Positions 8,477-17,953 are shown, counted from the first letter of the stretch. The stretch is DNA of 64,000 nt from Bacteroidales bacterium (GCA_029983675.1 JASBYY010000009.1:1-64000), one strand, 5' to 3'. Numbers and translations are program-made. The notes: a model not told the origin generated them from the letters alone.

Positions 8477-8863
8477 ATGAAACACTGGATACTATTGGCA
8501 TTGACCACATTTGGATCTTGCAACGGCGTCCATCTGCAAGGCGAGTCCAACGTCCTGTCACCGCAGGAGTACGACAAAGCGATTCATTCTGACAGCATGG
8601 CCGTGATTATTGATGTCCGTCAGCCGTCGGAATATGAAGCAGGACATATTCAAGGCGCGAAATTGCTCGATGTGCTTGATGCTACGGCTTTCGATGCAGG
8701 GCTGAAGGAACTCGACAAGGAAAAGACATACTATATCTATTGCCGTAGCGGTCGCCGCAGCCATGAGGCTGCTGGAAAAATGCAAGCCCAAGGTCTCAAA
8801 GTTGTTGAACTGAAAGGGGGCATCTCGGCGTGGAGATGCGCAGAATTGCCTTTGGTAAAATAA
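8477..8863 (+). CDS. Rhodanese-like domain protein, exported
   Basis: A 128-aa protein with one rhodanese domain. IIDVRQPSEYEAGHIQGA (residues 44-61) is the conserved CH2A-like beginning and YCRSGRRS the active-site loop, with candidate catalytic Cys89. The N-terminus is hydrophobic and ends FGSC at Cys15, a weak lipobox, so the protein is probably exported and possibly lipid-anchored. Single-domain rhodaneses carry sulfane sulfur or act in thiol redox chemistry in the envelope; the substrate is unknown. It is transcribed from its own promoter and followed by a terminator before the peptidase gene. Confidence 0.9.
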   Translation: MKHWILLALTTFGSCNGVHLQGESNVLSPQEYDKAIHSDSMAVIIDVRQPSEYEAGHIQGAKLLDVLDATAFDAGLKELDKEKTYYIYCRSGRRSHEAAGKMQAQGLKVVELKGGISAWRCAELPLVK

Positions 8864-8917
8864 ATTCGGTCGGCTTGACACAAACGATAGCCAGACATTG
8901 CAAACAAAAAAAATCTT

Positions 8918-8944
8918 GGGTTTCAGATTGCCGAAACCCTTTTT
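8918..8944 (+). terminator. Terminator after rhodanese gene
   Basis: GGGTTTC (8918-8924) pairs with GAAACCC (8933-8939), with an 8-base loop and a T-run 8940-8944. It ends 24 bases before the peptidase ATG. Confidence 0.7.
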
Positions 8945-8968
8945 CCACAATCCAATTGAAGCACAAAC

Positions 8969-11602
8969 ATGAAGAAGTTGTTTTTTATTTTTCTGCTGCT
9001 TTTCGCTGTCGGCGGCATCTTATTTTCGCAGAACACCCTTGACGAAAGCAAAGCAAAGCATTATGCGCAACGCTTTGCTGAATGCACCATGCCCCTGAAT
9101 GCCCAAGATTTGCAACTCGTTCATAGCCGTACAAACCGATTTTACATCTACAATATCGGCGACCAAGGTTTTGTGATTATTTCGGGCTGCAAGTCCGTAC
9201 AGCCGGTTCTCGCCTACTCGACAGACAACGTTTTCGGACCATACGAGGCCGTACCCGACAATCTGAAATGGTGGCTTCAACAATATGACCGGCAAGCCGA
9301 ATATGCCGCTGTTCATCCCGAAGTGGAAACCGAAACCACACGCACCTTATGGAAACAACTTGAGGACAAATCATTCCACATCGGAAACAGCCGCGGCGTT
9401 TCGGAATTATGCAAAACAGAATGGAACCAAGACTGCTTTTACAATGAATATTGTCCCGAAGACTATTATGGTCCTTGCAATCGCGTTTATGCCGGCTGTG
9501 TTGCTTGTGCCATGGCGCAGATCATGAAATACCACAACCATCCCGCACAGGGTTTTGGCTCGCACACATACACAGCCGGGAAATATGGCAACTTGACGGC
9601 TGATTTCGGCCATACCACCTACAAGTGGATCGAGATGCCCAACAGTATTTACAACAGCAATGACGCTATCGCCACGTTGATGTACCACTGCGGCGTATCG
9701 GTCAACATGTCGTACAGCCCATCCGGAAGCGGAGCCTACTCTCATAATGTCGAAACCGCATTGCGTTCCTATTTCGGTTATTGCGGTGCTCTTTACAAGG
9801 AACGCCGAAACATGTCAGACGAAGCATGGATTCAGATGCTTAAGGACGAGCTATTGGCATCGCGTCCCGTATATTATTCCGGCAACAACGAATCGGGAGG
9901 TCACGCTTTTGTTTGCGACGGTTTCGACGACAACAACAAATTCCATTTCAACTTCGGATGGAGCGGCATGGGAAACGGTTATTATACGCTCGACGACATT
10001 TACAGTTACAATCAAATGCAAATGGCCGTTGTCAACATCACGCCGCTTGTTATTGACAGCGATGAAAACGGCATCATTTATGTCACCCCTGATGGCCAAG
10101 GCGAAGGCACCTCTTGGGCGAACGCCACTTCCCTATTGCACTATGCTGCTGCACGGTCAAACAACGGAACCCGCATCTGGGTGAAGAAAGGTGTTTATCA
10201 CGGCGACGACAACGATACCGCCAACGCTTTTCTCATCTACCCTGGAAATCAACTTTACGGCGGATTCAACGGCGACGAGCCTGCCGACTATGATATCAGC
10301 CAGCGTAATCTATCCGAAAACGCCACCATTCTTGACGGAGAAAACAGCAAGCGCGTTCTGTATCAGCCCAAGCAGCATACGGTGGCCGACGCTGCCGTAT
10401 GGGATGGTTTCACTATCCGTAACGGAAAATCTGGCGCCGGTGCCGGTGCTTTCCTGAACGACTACACCACATTAGCAAACTGCACCGTCACCGACAACCA
10501 CGCCGACATCTATGGCGGTGGCGTTTACGTCAACACGGCAAATACGAAAAATCACATTTTTCTAACCAACTGCACCATCAACCGCAACAGCTCCTCGATG
10601 GGCGGTGGCTTATGCGACCGCAGTGGCAGCGTATTGTCCAACTGCCGCATCAGCAACAATACGGCCACCACAAAAGGCGGTGGCGCTTATTATTACGCCA
10701 ACACCACACCCATCATGAACAGTTGTGTGGTAAGCAACAACACAGCCAAAGCTGGCGGCGGCATCTACGACAAAGGCTTGCTCAATGCCACCAACTGCAA
10801 TTTCGTAATGAATAGCGCAGTGGAATCATCAGGCGGAGTTCTCCTCGAAAAAGGAAACAACCATTTTGTCAATTGCATTTTCTGGGGCAACGAAGCCAAC
10901 GGTCAACCCGGACAAATCAACGGAAATAGTGTCTTTGAATATTGCGCCCTTCCAGAAGCACAATCTGGCGAAGGCAACATCACTGTCGCTGCTGAAAACG
11001 ATGGCGACGAACCTGGGTATTTCTTGCGCTTTGCACAAGTGCCTGCCGGAGCGGGAGCCGCATACGAAAATGCCTCATGGGACATTATGTCGCGCAGCAT
11101 CTGCCTGAACGCTGGCAATCCCAACACGAACAATATTGGAAATACTGATATTGAAGGCAAGAAGCGCATTCAGAAAGGGCGCATCGAAATCGGCGCCTAC
11201 GAAAAATGTTCGCCCCTGCATTGCATCGAAGCCACTATCAGGCAAGGAGAAACCTACCATTTCAATGGTATTCAGCTCACAAAAGAAGGTCATTATACGA
11301 CTATTTATCCCAACGCGGACTGCGACAGCGTTGTGGCACTTCAACTTCAAGTGCAGACCGCAGTAGAAGAAAACGGGGAAATGCTTGTAACAGTTGTACC
11401 CAATCCTGCCAGCGACCTAATCAGAATTGCAGGTGTAGATATTCAAACCGCCACCCTTTTCAACGCCACCGGACAACAAATAGACATTATGTTTGAAAGC
11501 AACAAGACGTTAAATGTCAGTGAATTGCCAAACGGACTTTATTTTTTAAACATCCAAACCTCTAAAGGCTCTATTACCAGAAAGGTTGTGGTTAGGCATT
11601 GA
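8969..11602 (+). CDS. Secreted C10-family cysteine peptidase with beta-helix and T9SS sorting domain
   Basis: An 877-aa protein. Domains in order: signal peptide (about 1-20), an inhibitory prodomain (about 21-130, containing GFVIISGCKSVQPVLAYS as in streptopain/prtT propeptides), a C10 catalytic domain (about 140-365), a right-handed beta-helix (about 370-690) rich in NCTI/NNTA-GGG turns, and a type IX C-terminal sorting domain (about 795-877; VVPNPASDLIRI to VVVRH). The catalytic Cys177 lies in AGCVACAMAQIMKYH and His312 in SGGHAFVCDGF; FGWSGMGNGYYTLDD completes the family pattern. The protein should be exported by Sec, cross the outer membrane by T9SS and be surface-attached or released after cleavage. 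C10 enzymes in Bacteroidales degrade host or dietary proteins. The beta-helix module is unusual and may bind glycans. Confidence 0.93.
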   Translation: MKKLFFIFLLLFAVGGILFSQNTLDESKAKHYAQRFAECTMPLNAQDLQLVHSRTNRFYIYNIGDQGFVIISGCKSVQPVLAYSTDNVFGPYEAVPDNLKWWLQQYDRQAEYAAVHPEVETETTRTLWKQLEDKSFHIGNSRGVSELCKTEWNQDCFYNEYCPEDYYGPCNRVYAGCVACAMAQIMKYHNHPAQGFGSHTYTAGKYGNLTADFGHTTYKWIEMPNSIYNSNDAIATLMYHCGVSVNMSYSPSGSGAYSHNVETALRSYFGYCGALYKERRNMSDEAWIQMLKDELLASRPVYYSGNNESGGHAFVCDGFDDNNKFHFNFGWSGMGNGYYTLDDIYSYNQMQMAVVNITPLVIDSDENGIIYVTPDGQGEGTSWANATSLLHYAAARSNNGTRIWVKKGVYHGDDNDTANAFLIYPGNQLYGGFNGDEPADYDISQRNLSENATILDGENSKRVLYQPKQHTVADAAVWDGFTIRNGKSGAGAGAFLNDYTTLANCTVTDNHADIYGGGVYVNTANTKNHIFLTNCTINRNSSSMGGGLCDRSGSVLSNCRISNNTATTKGGGAYYYANTTPIMNSCVVSNNTAKAGGGIYDKGLLNATNCNFVMNSAVESSGGVLLEKGNNHFVNCIFWGNEANGQPGQINGNSVFEYCALPEAQSGEGNITVAAENDGDEPGYFLRFAQVPAGAGAAYENASWDIMSRSICLNAGNPNTNNIGNTDIEGKKRIQKGRIEIGAYEKCSPLHCIEATIRQGETYHFNGIQLTKEGHYTTIYPNADCDSVVALQLQVQTAVEENGEMLVTVVPNPASDLIRIAGVDIQTATLFNATGQQIDIMFESNKTLNVSELPNGLYFLNIQTSKGSITRKVVVRH

Positions 11603-11695
11603 TTGTCAGGCGAAAAATAAGCATATTGTCCAATAATTGATACGTGACACCGAGAAGCTGCTTCATTGATCATTGATAATACGTATCATACTTGA

Positions 11696-12817
11696 TCACA
11701 CCTTTTTCTTGTAATTCCATATTGCCAAGCCATTCAGCAATACGGCAAAACCGACCATTATCAGAAAGTGGTTTTTAAGGTTGGCAAAGGTGCTGCCTTT
11801 TAAAATGAGCATACGCACTACCTCGATAAAGTAGGTTACCGGACTGCATTTGGCAATGCGATAAGCCCACATCGGCATTCCGTCCAATGGTGTGAATATT
11901 CCGCTCAACAGCACGAATATCATCATGAAGAAAAAGGCAATGGAGATGGCTTGTTGCTGAGTTTCGGCAAACGTGGAAATAAGCAGTCCCAAGCCCAATA
12001 TGGCCACCAGATAAATCGACAGATAGGCATACAACACAAGCAAGCTTCCAGCGAGAACAATATGGTAAACAAAACGTGCCACCACAAGCAGACCGACACT
12101 GAAAATAAACATCCCAACCACCCAGAAAGGAATGAGTTTTGCCAAAATGAATTGATATTTTTTGACCGGCGTTACGTTGATTTGCTCAATGGTGCCGACC
12201 TCTTTTTCTTTTACGATATTCAATGCGCACAAATAGGCTCCCACCATGGTGACCAACACAACCAATATCCCCGGAACCATAAAAAAACGATAGTTCATCA
12301 GCGGATTAAACCAATTTTGAGACACCACGTCGATAGTGGGAGCAGCATTCAATCTTTCGGGCTGCACCCATTGCAAGTTAACATCTCTGCTGTATTCGGA
12401 AATAATCCGAGTTAGATAAGCACCACCCAGTCCAGCTTTTACGCCATTAATGGCATTGACGGCAATCAGAAGTTTTTGCTCATGCTCCCGTATCAAATTC
12501 TTTTCAAAATCCTGCGGTATTCCCAAAACCAAATCGGATTGGTCTTTTTCAATTTGGGCAAACGCTTCTTGAAACGAATCACTGCAATCGGACAATTGAA
12601 AGTAACCCGAAGCGGTAATCTTGGAAATCAGTTGTTGCGAATAGGCAGAATGGTCATGGTCAACGATGGAGATGTGTATATTTTTTATTTCGTAGTCGGC
12701 AGCAAAAGGCAGGATGAGCAACTGGGTAATCGGCACGACAAAAATCAAAGGCAACAATCCTTTGTTGCGGAAAATTTGCCTGAACTCCTTTTGCAATAAA
12801 AATCTTAATGTTCTCAT
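11696..12817 (-). CDS. ABC-2 type efflux permease (YbhR-like)
   Basis: A 373-aa integral membrane protein starting MRTLRFLLQKEFRQIFRNKG; the ATG at 12817 overlaps the preceding stop by four bases (ATGA), which decides this start. It has one N-terminal membrane segment (about 22-42), a large periplasmic domain (about 45-170), then five or so transmembrane helices, and a conserved KEKEVGTIEQINVTPVKKYQF coupling segment just after the second helix. It pairs with the next permease upstream and is last in the efflux operon. In E. coli YbhR/YbhS form the channel of a multidrug/Na+ exporter; the substrate here is unknown. Confidence 0.9.
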   Translation of the reverse strand: MRTLRFLLQKEFRQIFRNKGLLPLIFVVPITQLLILPFAADYEIKNIHISIVDHDHSAYSQQLISKITASGYFQLSDCSDSFQEAFAQIEKDQSDLVLGIPQDFEKNLIREHEQKLLIAVNAINGVKAGLGGAYLTRIISEYSRDVNLQWVQPERLNAAPTIDVVSQNWFNPLMNYRFFMVPGILVVLVTMVGAYLCALNIVKEKEVGTIEQINVTPVKKYQFILAKLIPFWVVGMFIFSVGLLVVARFVYHIVLAGSLLVLYAYLSIYLVAILGLGLLISTFAETQQQAISIAFFFMMIFVLLSGIFTPLDGMPMWAYRIAKCSPVTYFIEVVRMLILKGSTFANLKNHFLIMVGFAVLLNGLAIWNYKKKV

Positions 12818-13920
12818 GTCAATCGGGTTTTGAATTTTTTGAAACTCACGAACAATAACAGACAGGTCATACCCAAAAGCACCAAGGTCTCTTTCCAAAT
12901 CGAACCGAAACCAAGTCCCTTAATCATAATGGCTTTGATGATGGTGTAATACCATTTTGACGGGACGATATTGCAAATGACCTGCAAAATCCAAGGCATA
13001 TTTTCTATCGGGAACATAAATCCTGTAAACAAGATGGTAGGCACCAGCATCCCCATCATGGAAATAAGCATAGCCGATTGCTGCGACTGTGCCAGATTGG
13101 AAATCAACAATCCTAATGACAACGCACAGATAATCAGCAAGGTGCTTTCACCAAACAGCAGTGCCAGACTTCCGTTAATGGGCATTCCAAAGAGTGTAAC
13201 GCTCAGAATCAGGATAACGGAAAGGTTGAACAACGATAAAACGAAATAGGGAGCGGCTTTGGAAATAATCACCAAAAAAGGATTGAAGGGCGATACCAAA
13301 AGCACTTCCATAGTGCCTGTTTCCTTTTCACGCACAATGGAAACAGAAGTCATCATCACGCAAACCAGCATAAGTACCAAAGCCATAATGCCGGGGACAA
13401 AATTGGTTGCTCCTTTCAGTTCGGGGTTGTACAGCATATGCAATTCGGGAACAATACGCAAAGGCGGCATGCCTCTTTCCGTCAGCGTTTGCTGATAATC
13501 CATGATTACTTGTGTAACATAATGGGTCAAGGTGTTGGCGGTGTTAGGGTCGGAAGCATCGGTAAAAATCTGCACTTGTGCCTTCTTCAAATGTTGCAGG
13601 TCATCGTTAAAATGGGCGGGAAAAACGATTGCCAATTTGATATGGCCCTCTTTCAAAGCCTCATCGATTTGCCGGTGACTCATTAGGGCTTTTTGAATTT
13701 CAAAATTTCTGCTTGCCTCTATTTTGTCGATAATTTGTCGGGAGGCTTCATCTTTGGCATAGTCGCAAACAACGATTTTTGCATTTTTGATTTCATTGGT
13801 CAGCGCAAAACCAAAAAGCACAATCTGTACGATTGGTAATCCGAAAAGCACCAACAGCGTTTTACCATCACGGAATACGTGATAAAACTCTTTCTTCACA
13901 AAGGCTAAAAACTGTTTCAT
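12814..13920 (-). CDS. ABC-2 type efflux permease (YbhS-like)
   Basis: A 368-aa permease starting MKQFLAFVKKEFYHVFRDGK at ATG 13920; a TTG two codons earlier is possible. Topology matches the sister permease: N-terminal helix, extracytoplasmic domain, and five C-terminal helices, with the coupling motif VREKETGTMEVLLVSPFNPF. It begins 2 bases after the upstream ATPase stop and overlaps the downstream permease by 4 bases. Together the two permeases should form a heterodimeric pore. Confidence 0.9.
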   Translation of the reverse strand: MKQFLAFVKKEFYHVFRDGKTLLVLFGLPIVQIVLFGFALTNEIKNAKIVVCDYAKDEASRQIIDKIEASRNFEIQKALMSHRQIDEALKEGHIKLAIVFPAHFNDDLQHLKKAQVQIFTDASDPNTANTLTHYVTQVIMDYQQTLTERGMPPLRIVPELHMLYNPELKGATNFVPGIMALVLMLVCVMMTSVSIVREKETGTMEVLLVSPFNPFLVIISKAAPYFVLSLFNLSVILILSVTLFGMPINGSLALLFGESTLLIICALSLGLLISNLAQSQQSAMLISMMGMLVPTILFTGFMFPIENMPWILQVICNIVPSKWYYTIIKAIMIKGLGFGSIWKETLVLLGMTCLLLFVSFKKFKTRLT

Positions 13921-13922
13921 TG

Positions 13923-14669
13923 TCAATCCGATTTACGTTTTGCTCCTCTTGCCAACTCAAAAAACACCTCATCCATAGAGCTTACTGAAAATTGTCGCTT
14001 CAGATTGGCAGGGGAGTCCAATGCTTTTATTTCTCCATCCACCATCATCGAAATCCGGCTGCAGTATTCGGCTTCGTCCATATAATGCGTAGTTACGAAA
14101 ACGGTGATGCCCCTATCCGATGCTTGGTAAATCAAATCCCAAAACTGCCGCCTTGTAATCGGGTCAACGCCTCCCGTAGGTTCGTCTAAAAACACAATAT
14201 CCGGTTCGTGCAATATCGCGACCGAAAACGCCAATTTCTGCTTCCACCCCAAAGGCAAGGATGCCACCAACTTTTTGGCTTCGTTTTGCAAGCCCAAGGA
14301 TGCTATCAGACTGTTGCTTTTTTCTTTCAATTGCCTGTCGGACAATCCGTATATGCCGCCAAAAAGCCGAATGTTTTCCATAACCGTCAAATCTTCGTAC
14401 AAGGAGAATTTCTGGCTCATATAGCCAATATGCTTTTTTATCTGTTCGGTCTGTTTGTAAATGTCAAAACCTGCAATCGTAGCTTTGCCCGATGTGGGGA
14501 CTGAAAGCCCGCAAAGCATCTTCATGGCAGTGGTTTTTCCGGCTCCGTTCGCTCCGAGAAAACCGAAAATCTCGCCTGCCGAAACTTCAAATGTTACTTG
14601 GTTCACAGCGACGAAATCACCAAAATGCTTCGAGAGCCGGTCTGTTTGTATCACTATTTTATTTTTCAT
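13923..14669 (-). CDS. ABC transporter ATPase, C-half YbhF equivalent (degenerate signature)
   Basis: A 248-aa nucleotide-binding subunit starting MKNKIVIQTDRLSKHF at ATG 14669, which overlaps the previous stop by 4 bases. Walker A is GANGAGKTT (about 43-51), Walker B IVFLDEPTGGVD, and the H-loop VTTHYMDEA retains its histidine. The ABC signature LSGGQ is replaced by LPLGWKQKL, as in the C-terminal half of YbhF. With the partner ATPase this predicts one canonical and one degenerate ATP site. It belongs to the five-component efflux operon. Confidence 0.92.
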   Translation of the reverse strand: MKNKIVIQTDRLSKHFGDFVAVNQVTFEVSAGEIFGFLGANGAGKTTAMKMLCGLSVPTSGKATIAGFDIYKQTEQIKKHIGYMSQKFSLYEDLTVMENIRLFGGIYGLSDRQLKEKSNSLIASLGLQNEAKKLVASLPLGWKQKLAFSVAILHEPDIVFLDEPTGGVDPITRRQFWDLIYQASDRGITVFVTTHYMDEAEYCSRISMMVDGEIKALDSPANLKRQFSVSSMDEVFFELARGAKRKSD

Positions 14670-15580
14670 CTCATCAAGTTTATAAAACAATCCTCAATAC
14701 TCGGTTCAATCCGTTTAATTTCAACATTTTGAAATCCTTCTTTTTCCAAATAATCCATTAATTCGCATTCTTCGTTGGCATCATCGTTTTGAAACGCAAT
14801 ATGATGGCATTCACCAAAAGAAAAACAGCTTTTTATCTTAATATGGCTTCGCAAAGCGTTTAACAGCTTTCCCATATTGTCGGCTCGCACGGAAAAAAGT
14901 CGGTCGGGAAACTGCCGGATGATAGCTTCGAGATGATTGATAGACAGGATTTTGCCGTTTTGTATCAGGGCGATGCGTTCGCAAAGCGTGGCTTCGTCCA
15001 TATAAGGCGTGGACACTAAAATGGTGATTCCTTGCCGCTTCAAGCCTTTCAGCATCTCCCAAAACTCCTTTCTGGAAACCACATCTACGCCCGTGGTCGG
15101 CTCGTCCAAAAACAGCACAGTCGGACGATGAATGAGCGCACAACATAAAGCCAGCTTCTGCTTCATGCCACCAGACAATTTTCCTGCTCTACGCTTTTTA
15201 AAAGGTTCCAACTGCACGTAAATATCTTTGACCAAGTCGTAATTTTCAGAAACACTGGTGTGGAATACCGTGGCAAAGAAGTTTAGGTTCTCTTCCACTG
15301 ACAAATCCTGATACAGCGAAAATTTTCCCGGCATATAACCCACGTTTTTGCGAATGGCTTTATAATCGCTCACTATGTCAAAACCGTTTACGGTGGCGTT
15401 TCCACTATCGGGCAGCAGCAAGGTCGTGAGGATGCGGAAAAGGCTTGTCTTTCCGGCACCGTCGGCACCAATCAAGCCAAACAGCTCACCTTTGCCCACT
15501 TCAAACGAAACGTCGTCCAATGCCTTCACCTCGCCGTTGTTATAGGTCTTGACAATATGATTTACCACAACGTCCGCCAT
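14666..15580 (-). CDS. ABC transporter ATPase, N-half YbhF equivalent (H-loop His missing)
   Basis: A 304-aa ATPase. Walker A is GADGAGKTS (about 35-43), the signature LSGGMKQKL is canonical and Walker B is VLFLDEPTTGVD. The H-loop reads VSTPYMDEA, so Pro occupies the position of the usual His. The C-terminal 70 residues form an accessory domain. In E. coli the two nucleotide-binding domains are fused as YbhF; here they are two overlapping genes. The start is ATG 15580, 2 bases after the adaptor gene stop. Confidence 0.92.
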   Translation of the reverse strand: MADVVVNHIVKTYNNGEVKALDDVSFEVGKGELFGLIGADGAGKTSLFRILTTLLLPDSGNATVNGFDIVSDYKAIRKNVGYMPGKFSLYQDLSVEENLNFFATVFHTSVSENYDLVKDIYVQLEPFKKRRAGKLSGGMKQKLALCCALIHRPTVLFLDEPTTGVDVVSRKEFWEMLKGLKRQGITILVSTPYMDEATLCERIALIQNGKILSINHLEAIIRQFPDRLFSVRADNMGKLLNALRSHIKIKSCFSFGECHHIAFQNDDANEECELMDYLEKEGFQNVEIKRIEPSIEDCFINLMR

Positions 15581-15582
15581 GA

Positions 15583-16485
15583 CTATTGGAATTGGATTTC
15601 ACCGTACATACCGATTTTATACCTGCCGTTGTTTTTGACTTTCACCTTGACAGCGTACACTTTATTTGCCCGCTCATCTTTGGCCTGAACGGTTTTGGGC
15701 GTAAATTCCGCCTTGTCACTGATCCAAATAATCGTCCCCACAGTCTCATTAGAGCCGTCTTTACTATCATCGGTTATCACTTTAACCTGTTGGTTCAGTT
15801 TAATTTGCGGCAATTGGTCGCCGGTGATATAGACCCTTAGAATAAGACTGGGTAAATCGGCTATCTTGTAGATGGGCTTTCCGGCAGCGGTCATCTCATG
15901 GACTTTGGCATATTGGGTCAAAACTGTTCCGTCTATGGGATTGACCAATCGGCATTTGCTTAATTGGTCGTTCAGTTGCTCAATCTGCACCTGCAAAGGC
16001 ACAATGTCTTTCTCCAAACCATCAACAGCGATACTTAGGGTGGATCTCTGTGCCTCAATTTGTCTTTTCAACAGCTCAATCTGTACGTTGATGTCGTCCA
16101 ATTGCTTGGATGTTGCCGCATTGCCTTTAACCAAGTTTGTTATTCTTGTCCGCTCCGTTTCGGCTGTCCGAAGTTGCTCCTGCAAAGCGGATAATTGAAG
16201 GGCGACATTGGGCTTTTTCCGTAATAGGGCTTCAATTTGTGCTTCTATCTGTTTTTTCTTCAAATACAATTGCAAGCTATCGATGTATCCTATGGTCTGT
16301 CCTGCCTTCAATAGCTGCCCCTCCTCGATGCCAAGCTGCATGATTTTACCGGAGGCTTCCGCCGAAATGACGGTTTCATCCGCCTCAAAACTGCCAGAAG
16401 CATCAAATGTGACTTTGTTGTTGTGGCAAGCGGTCTGCAAAGTTCCAAGAGCGATTGCCCACGCGATTGTTCTTATTTTCTTCAT
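15583..16485 (-). CDS. Periplasmic adaptor (HlyD/YbhG-like membrane fusion protein)
   Basis: A 300-aa adaptor linking the inner-membrane ABC pump to the outer-membrane factor. The N-terminus is a signal sequence ending QTAC at Cys20, a probable but imperfect lipobox. A biotinyl-lipoyl-like half-motif (SGKIMQLGIEEGQLLKAGQTIGYID, about 45-69) is followed by a long coiled-coil hairpin (about 70-185), then the second lipoyl half (NPIDGTVLTQYAKVHEM) and a beta-barrel domain. It is second in the operon, 27 bases after the outer-membrane factor gene. Confidence 0.92.
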   Translation of the reverse strand: MKKIRTIAWAIALGTLQTACHNNKVTFDASGSFEADETVISAEASGKIMQLGIEEGQLLKAGQTIGYIDSLQLYLKKKQIEAQIEALLRKKPNVALQLSALQEQLRTAETERTRITNLVKGNAATSKQLDDINVQIELLKRQIEAQRSTLSIAVDGLEKDIVPLQVQIEQLNDQLSKCRLVNPIDGTVLTQYAKVHEMTAAGKPIYKIADLPSLILRVYITGDQLPQIKLNQQVKVITDDSKDGSNETVGTIIWISDKAEFTPKTVQAKDERANKVYAVKVKVKNNGRYKIGMYGEIQFQ

Positions 16486-16512
16486 GATTATTAAGTTTTT
16501 TATCGTTTCAAA

Positions 16513-17796
16513 TTAATAACCCGCTACTGTTCGGGCGTTGTATGCCGTCATTAAAAGCTGTATTTCGTGTACTATCAAACTTTGCCGCGCTTGGTCGGCG
16601 GCATTTACAGCCAAGAGATAGTCGTTGGCGGTTGCTGTGCCATAAACCAATTGACTTTGCACGGCGTTTTTCACGTTTTCACGAAGTGCAACTATGCTTT
16701 TATCGGTTTTTATCAACTCCTGCATTTTAAGGAGGTCGGCATTTTGCTGCTTGAGCAGGATTCGTGTATTGAACAAAAATGTTTCCCGCTGCATATTTAC
16801 CTTATTCTGTTGATTAACAAGTATCTTACGCTCGTTCCTAAAAGTATAGAAACTTGCGATATTCCAACTCAAACGCAACCCTCCAATGCAGTAAGCCTCA
16901 AAATCGTTGTCCAATAGATTCAAGCCCGGTCTGCCCCAACCACCTTGAAGAAACAGATTGACGCGGGGCAAGCGTTTATGAACGGAGAGCTTGCGCTGCA
17001 GGTCGAACGATTTGTGTTGCAAGTCAAAAAGTTTCAACTCAGGACGGCAAATACTGTCGGTCAGGATATGCCGTAGAGGCGTTTGAAATTCCGTGCGTTC
17101 ATTCCCCGGACTGTTGTTGAATAAGGCCAGCCCCTCGGCATAGCCTTGTCGCGTGGCTTTCAGCTCTATGGCACCTTGATCGGCTTTCAGCCATTCCGCT
17201 CTCAAATTGTCAACTGCAATTTCCAAGGCGATTCCGTTGGCAATGGCTACCTCCGTTTTTTCGATGCCACTTTGGATGTCCTTTTTGAGCAGTTCGGCCA
17301 GTTGTATCTGTGCGTCCAACAGCAAGATGCCGAAATAGAGATGGTTGATGCGTTCCTGTAGTTTGTACAGCTCCACTTCCGCCTGTTGGGTTTCAATTTC
17401 CGAAGTAGCGCAAATGTATTCCCGTTGCTCTTTTACGGTAAACAAGTCTGTAAGCGACTGCGACAGCTCGCCATACAGCCGGTATTGGTCTTTGCTAAGG
17501 CTCGGAATATTCACGTTTGGCAAAGAGATGGGGATTTCCGTAGCCTTCGACTGATAGGTTGCCTGCCCTACAACAATGAATTGCGGCAGACAAGCTTTCC
17601 GTGCGTTGGCAAGGGAATACCCCTTTGCTTTTTCTATCAATGTGTATTGCTTGATTGACGGATAATTCCGTTTTGCCTTTGCAAGACAACTGTCCAAGGT
17701 CAAGGAAACGCTATGCTGCGCCATTGACAAGTTGCTCACCATTAGCAATGTGCCAATGAGCCAAATTGATTTGTGTGTGTTTCTGTGTGTTGTCAT
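16513..17796 (-). CDS. TolC-like outer-membrane efflux protein
   Basis: A 427-aa protein with signal peptide (about 1-26, ending SMAQ) and the helical repeat architecture of the outer-membrane factor family (SLTLDSCLAKAKRNYPSIKQ at the start, alternating long helices, DYLLAVNAADQARQSL near the end). It forms the outer-membrane channel of the tripartite pump encoded downstream. First gene of the operon. A TetR-like operator candidate lies 13-32 bases upstream of its ATG. Confidence 0.92.
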   Translation of the reverse strand: MTTHRNTHKSIWLIGTLLMVSNLSMAQHSVSLTLDSCLAKAKRNYPSIKQYTLIEKAKGYSLANARKACLPQFIVVGQATYQSKATEIPISLPNVNIPSLSKDQYRLYGELSQSLTDLFTVKEQREYICATSEIETQQAEVELYKLQERINHLYFGILLLDAQIQLAELLKKDIQSGIEKTEVAIANGIALEIAVDNLRAEWLKADQGAIELKATRQGYAEGLALFNNSPGNERTEFQTPLRHILTDSICRPELKLFDLQHKSFDLQRKLSVHKRLPRVNLFLQGGWGRPGLNLLDNDFEAYCIGGLRLSWNIASFYTFRNERKILVNQQNKVNMQRETFLFNTRILLKQQNADLLKMQELIKTDKSIVALRENVKNAVQSQLVYGTATANDYLLAVNAADQARQSLIVHEIQLLMTAYNARTVAGY

Positions 17797-17808
17797 ATTT
17801 CAATCTTT

Positions 17809-17828
17809 TGATTTAATCATTTGATTAA
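17809..17828. promoter_or_regulatory. Candidate TetR operator upstream of the efflux operon
   Basis: Contains the 11-bp palindrome TGATTTAATCA (17809-17819) overlapping a second perfect inverted repeat TTAATCA-TT-TGATTAA (17813-17828). The same 11-mer occurs at 19553-19563 upstream of the tetR gene. It is positioned in the leader of the outer-membrane factor gene, where a bound repressor would block transcription. Confidence 0.6.
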
Positions 17829-17845
17829 CATAGGAGCAAAAAAAA

Positions 17846-17953
17846 TCAGGTAAAATGATTTGGGTGGTTATCTGTTAAAACAGTCTTTCCTGCTTCTAAA
17901 ATATGCTTGAAGCCGTGTTCTATTTGCTTTATGTCATTCAGTACTTGTTCCAT
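17846..17953 (-). CDS. Small ORF, 35 aa, unrecognised
   Basis: An ATG-initiated frame (MEQVLNDIKQIEHGF...) between the KilA-N gene and the efflux operon, on the same strand as both. It would be charged and helical, with no signal peptide. It starts 37 bases after the KilA-N stop. It may be a real small protein, a remnant of a longer gene, or chance; coding evidence is limited to the clean open frame and amphipathic composition. Confidence 0.25.
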   Translation of the reverse strand: MEQVLNDIKQIEHGFKHILEAGKTVLTDNHPNHFT

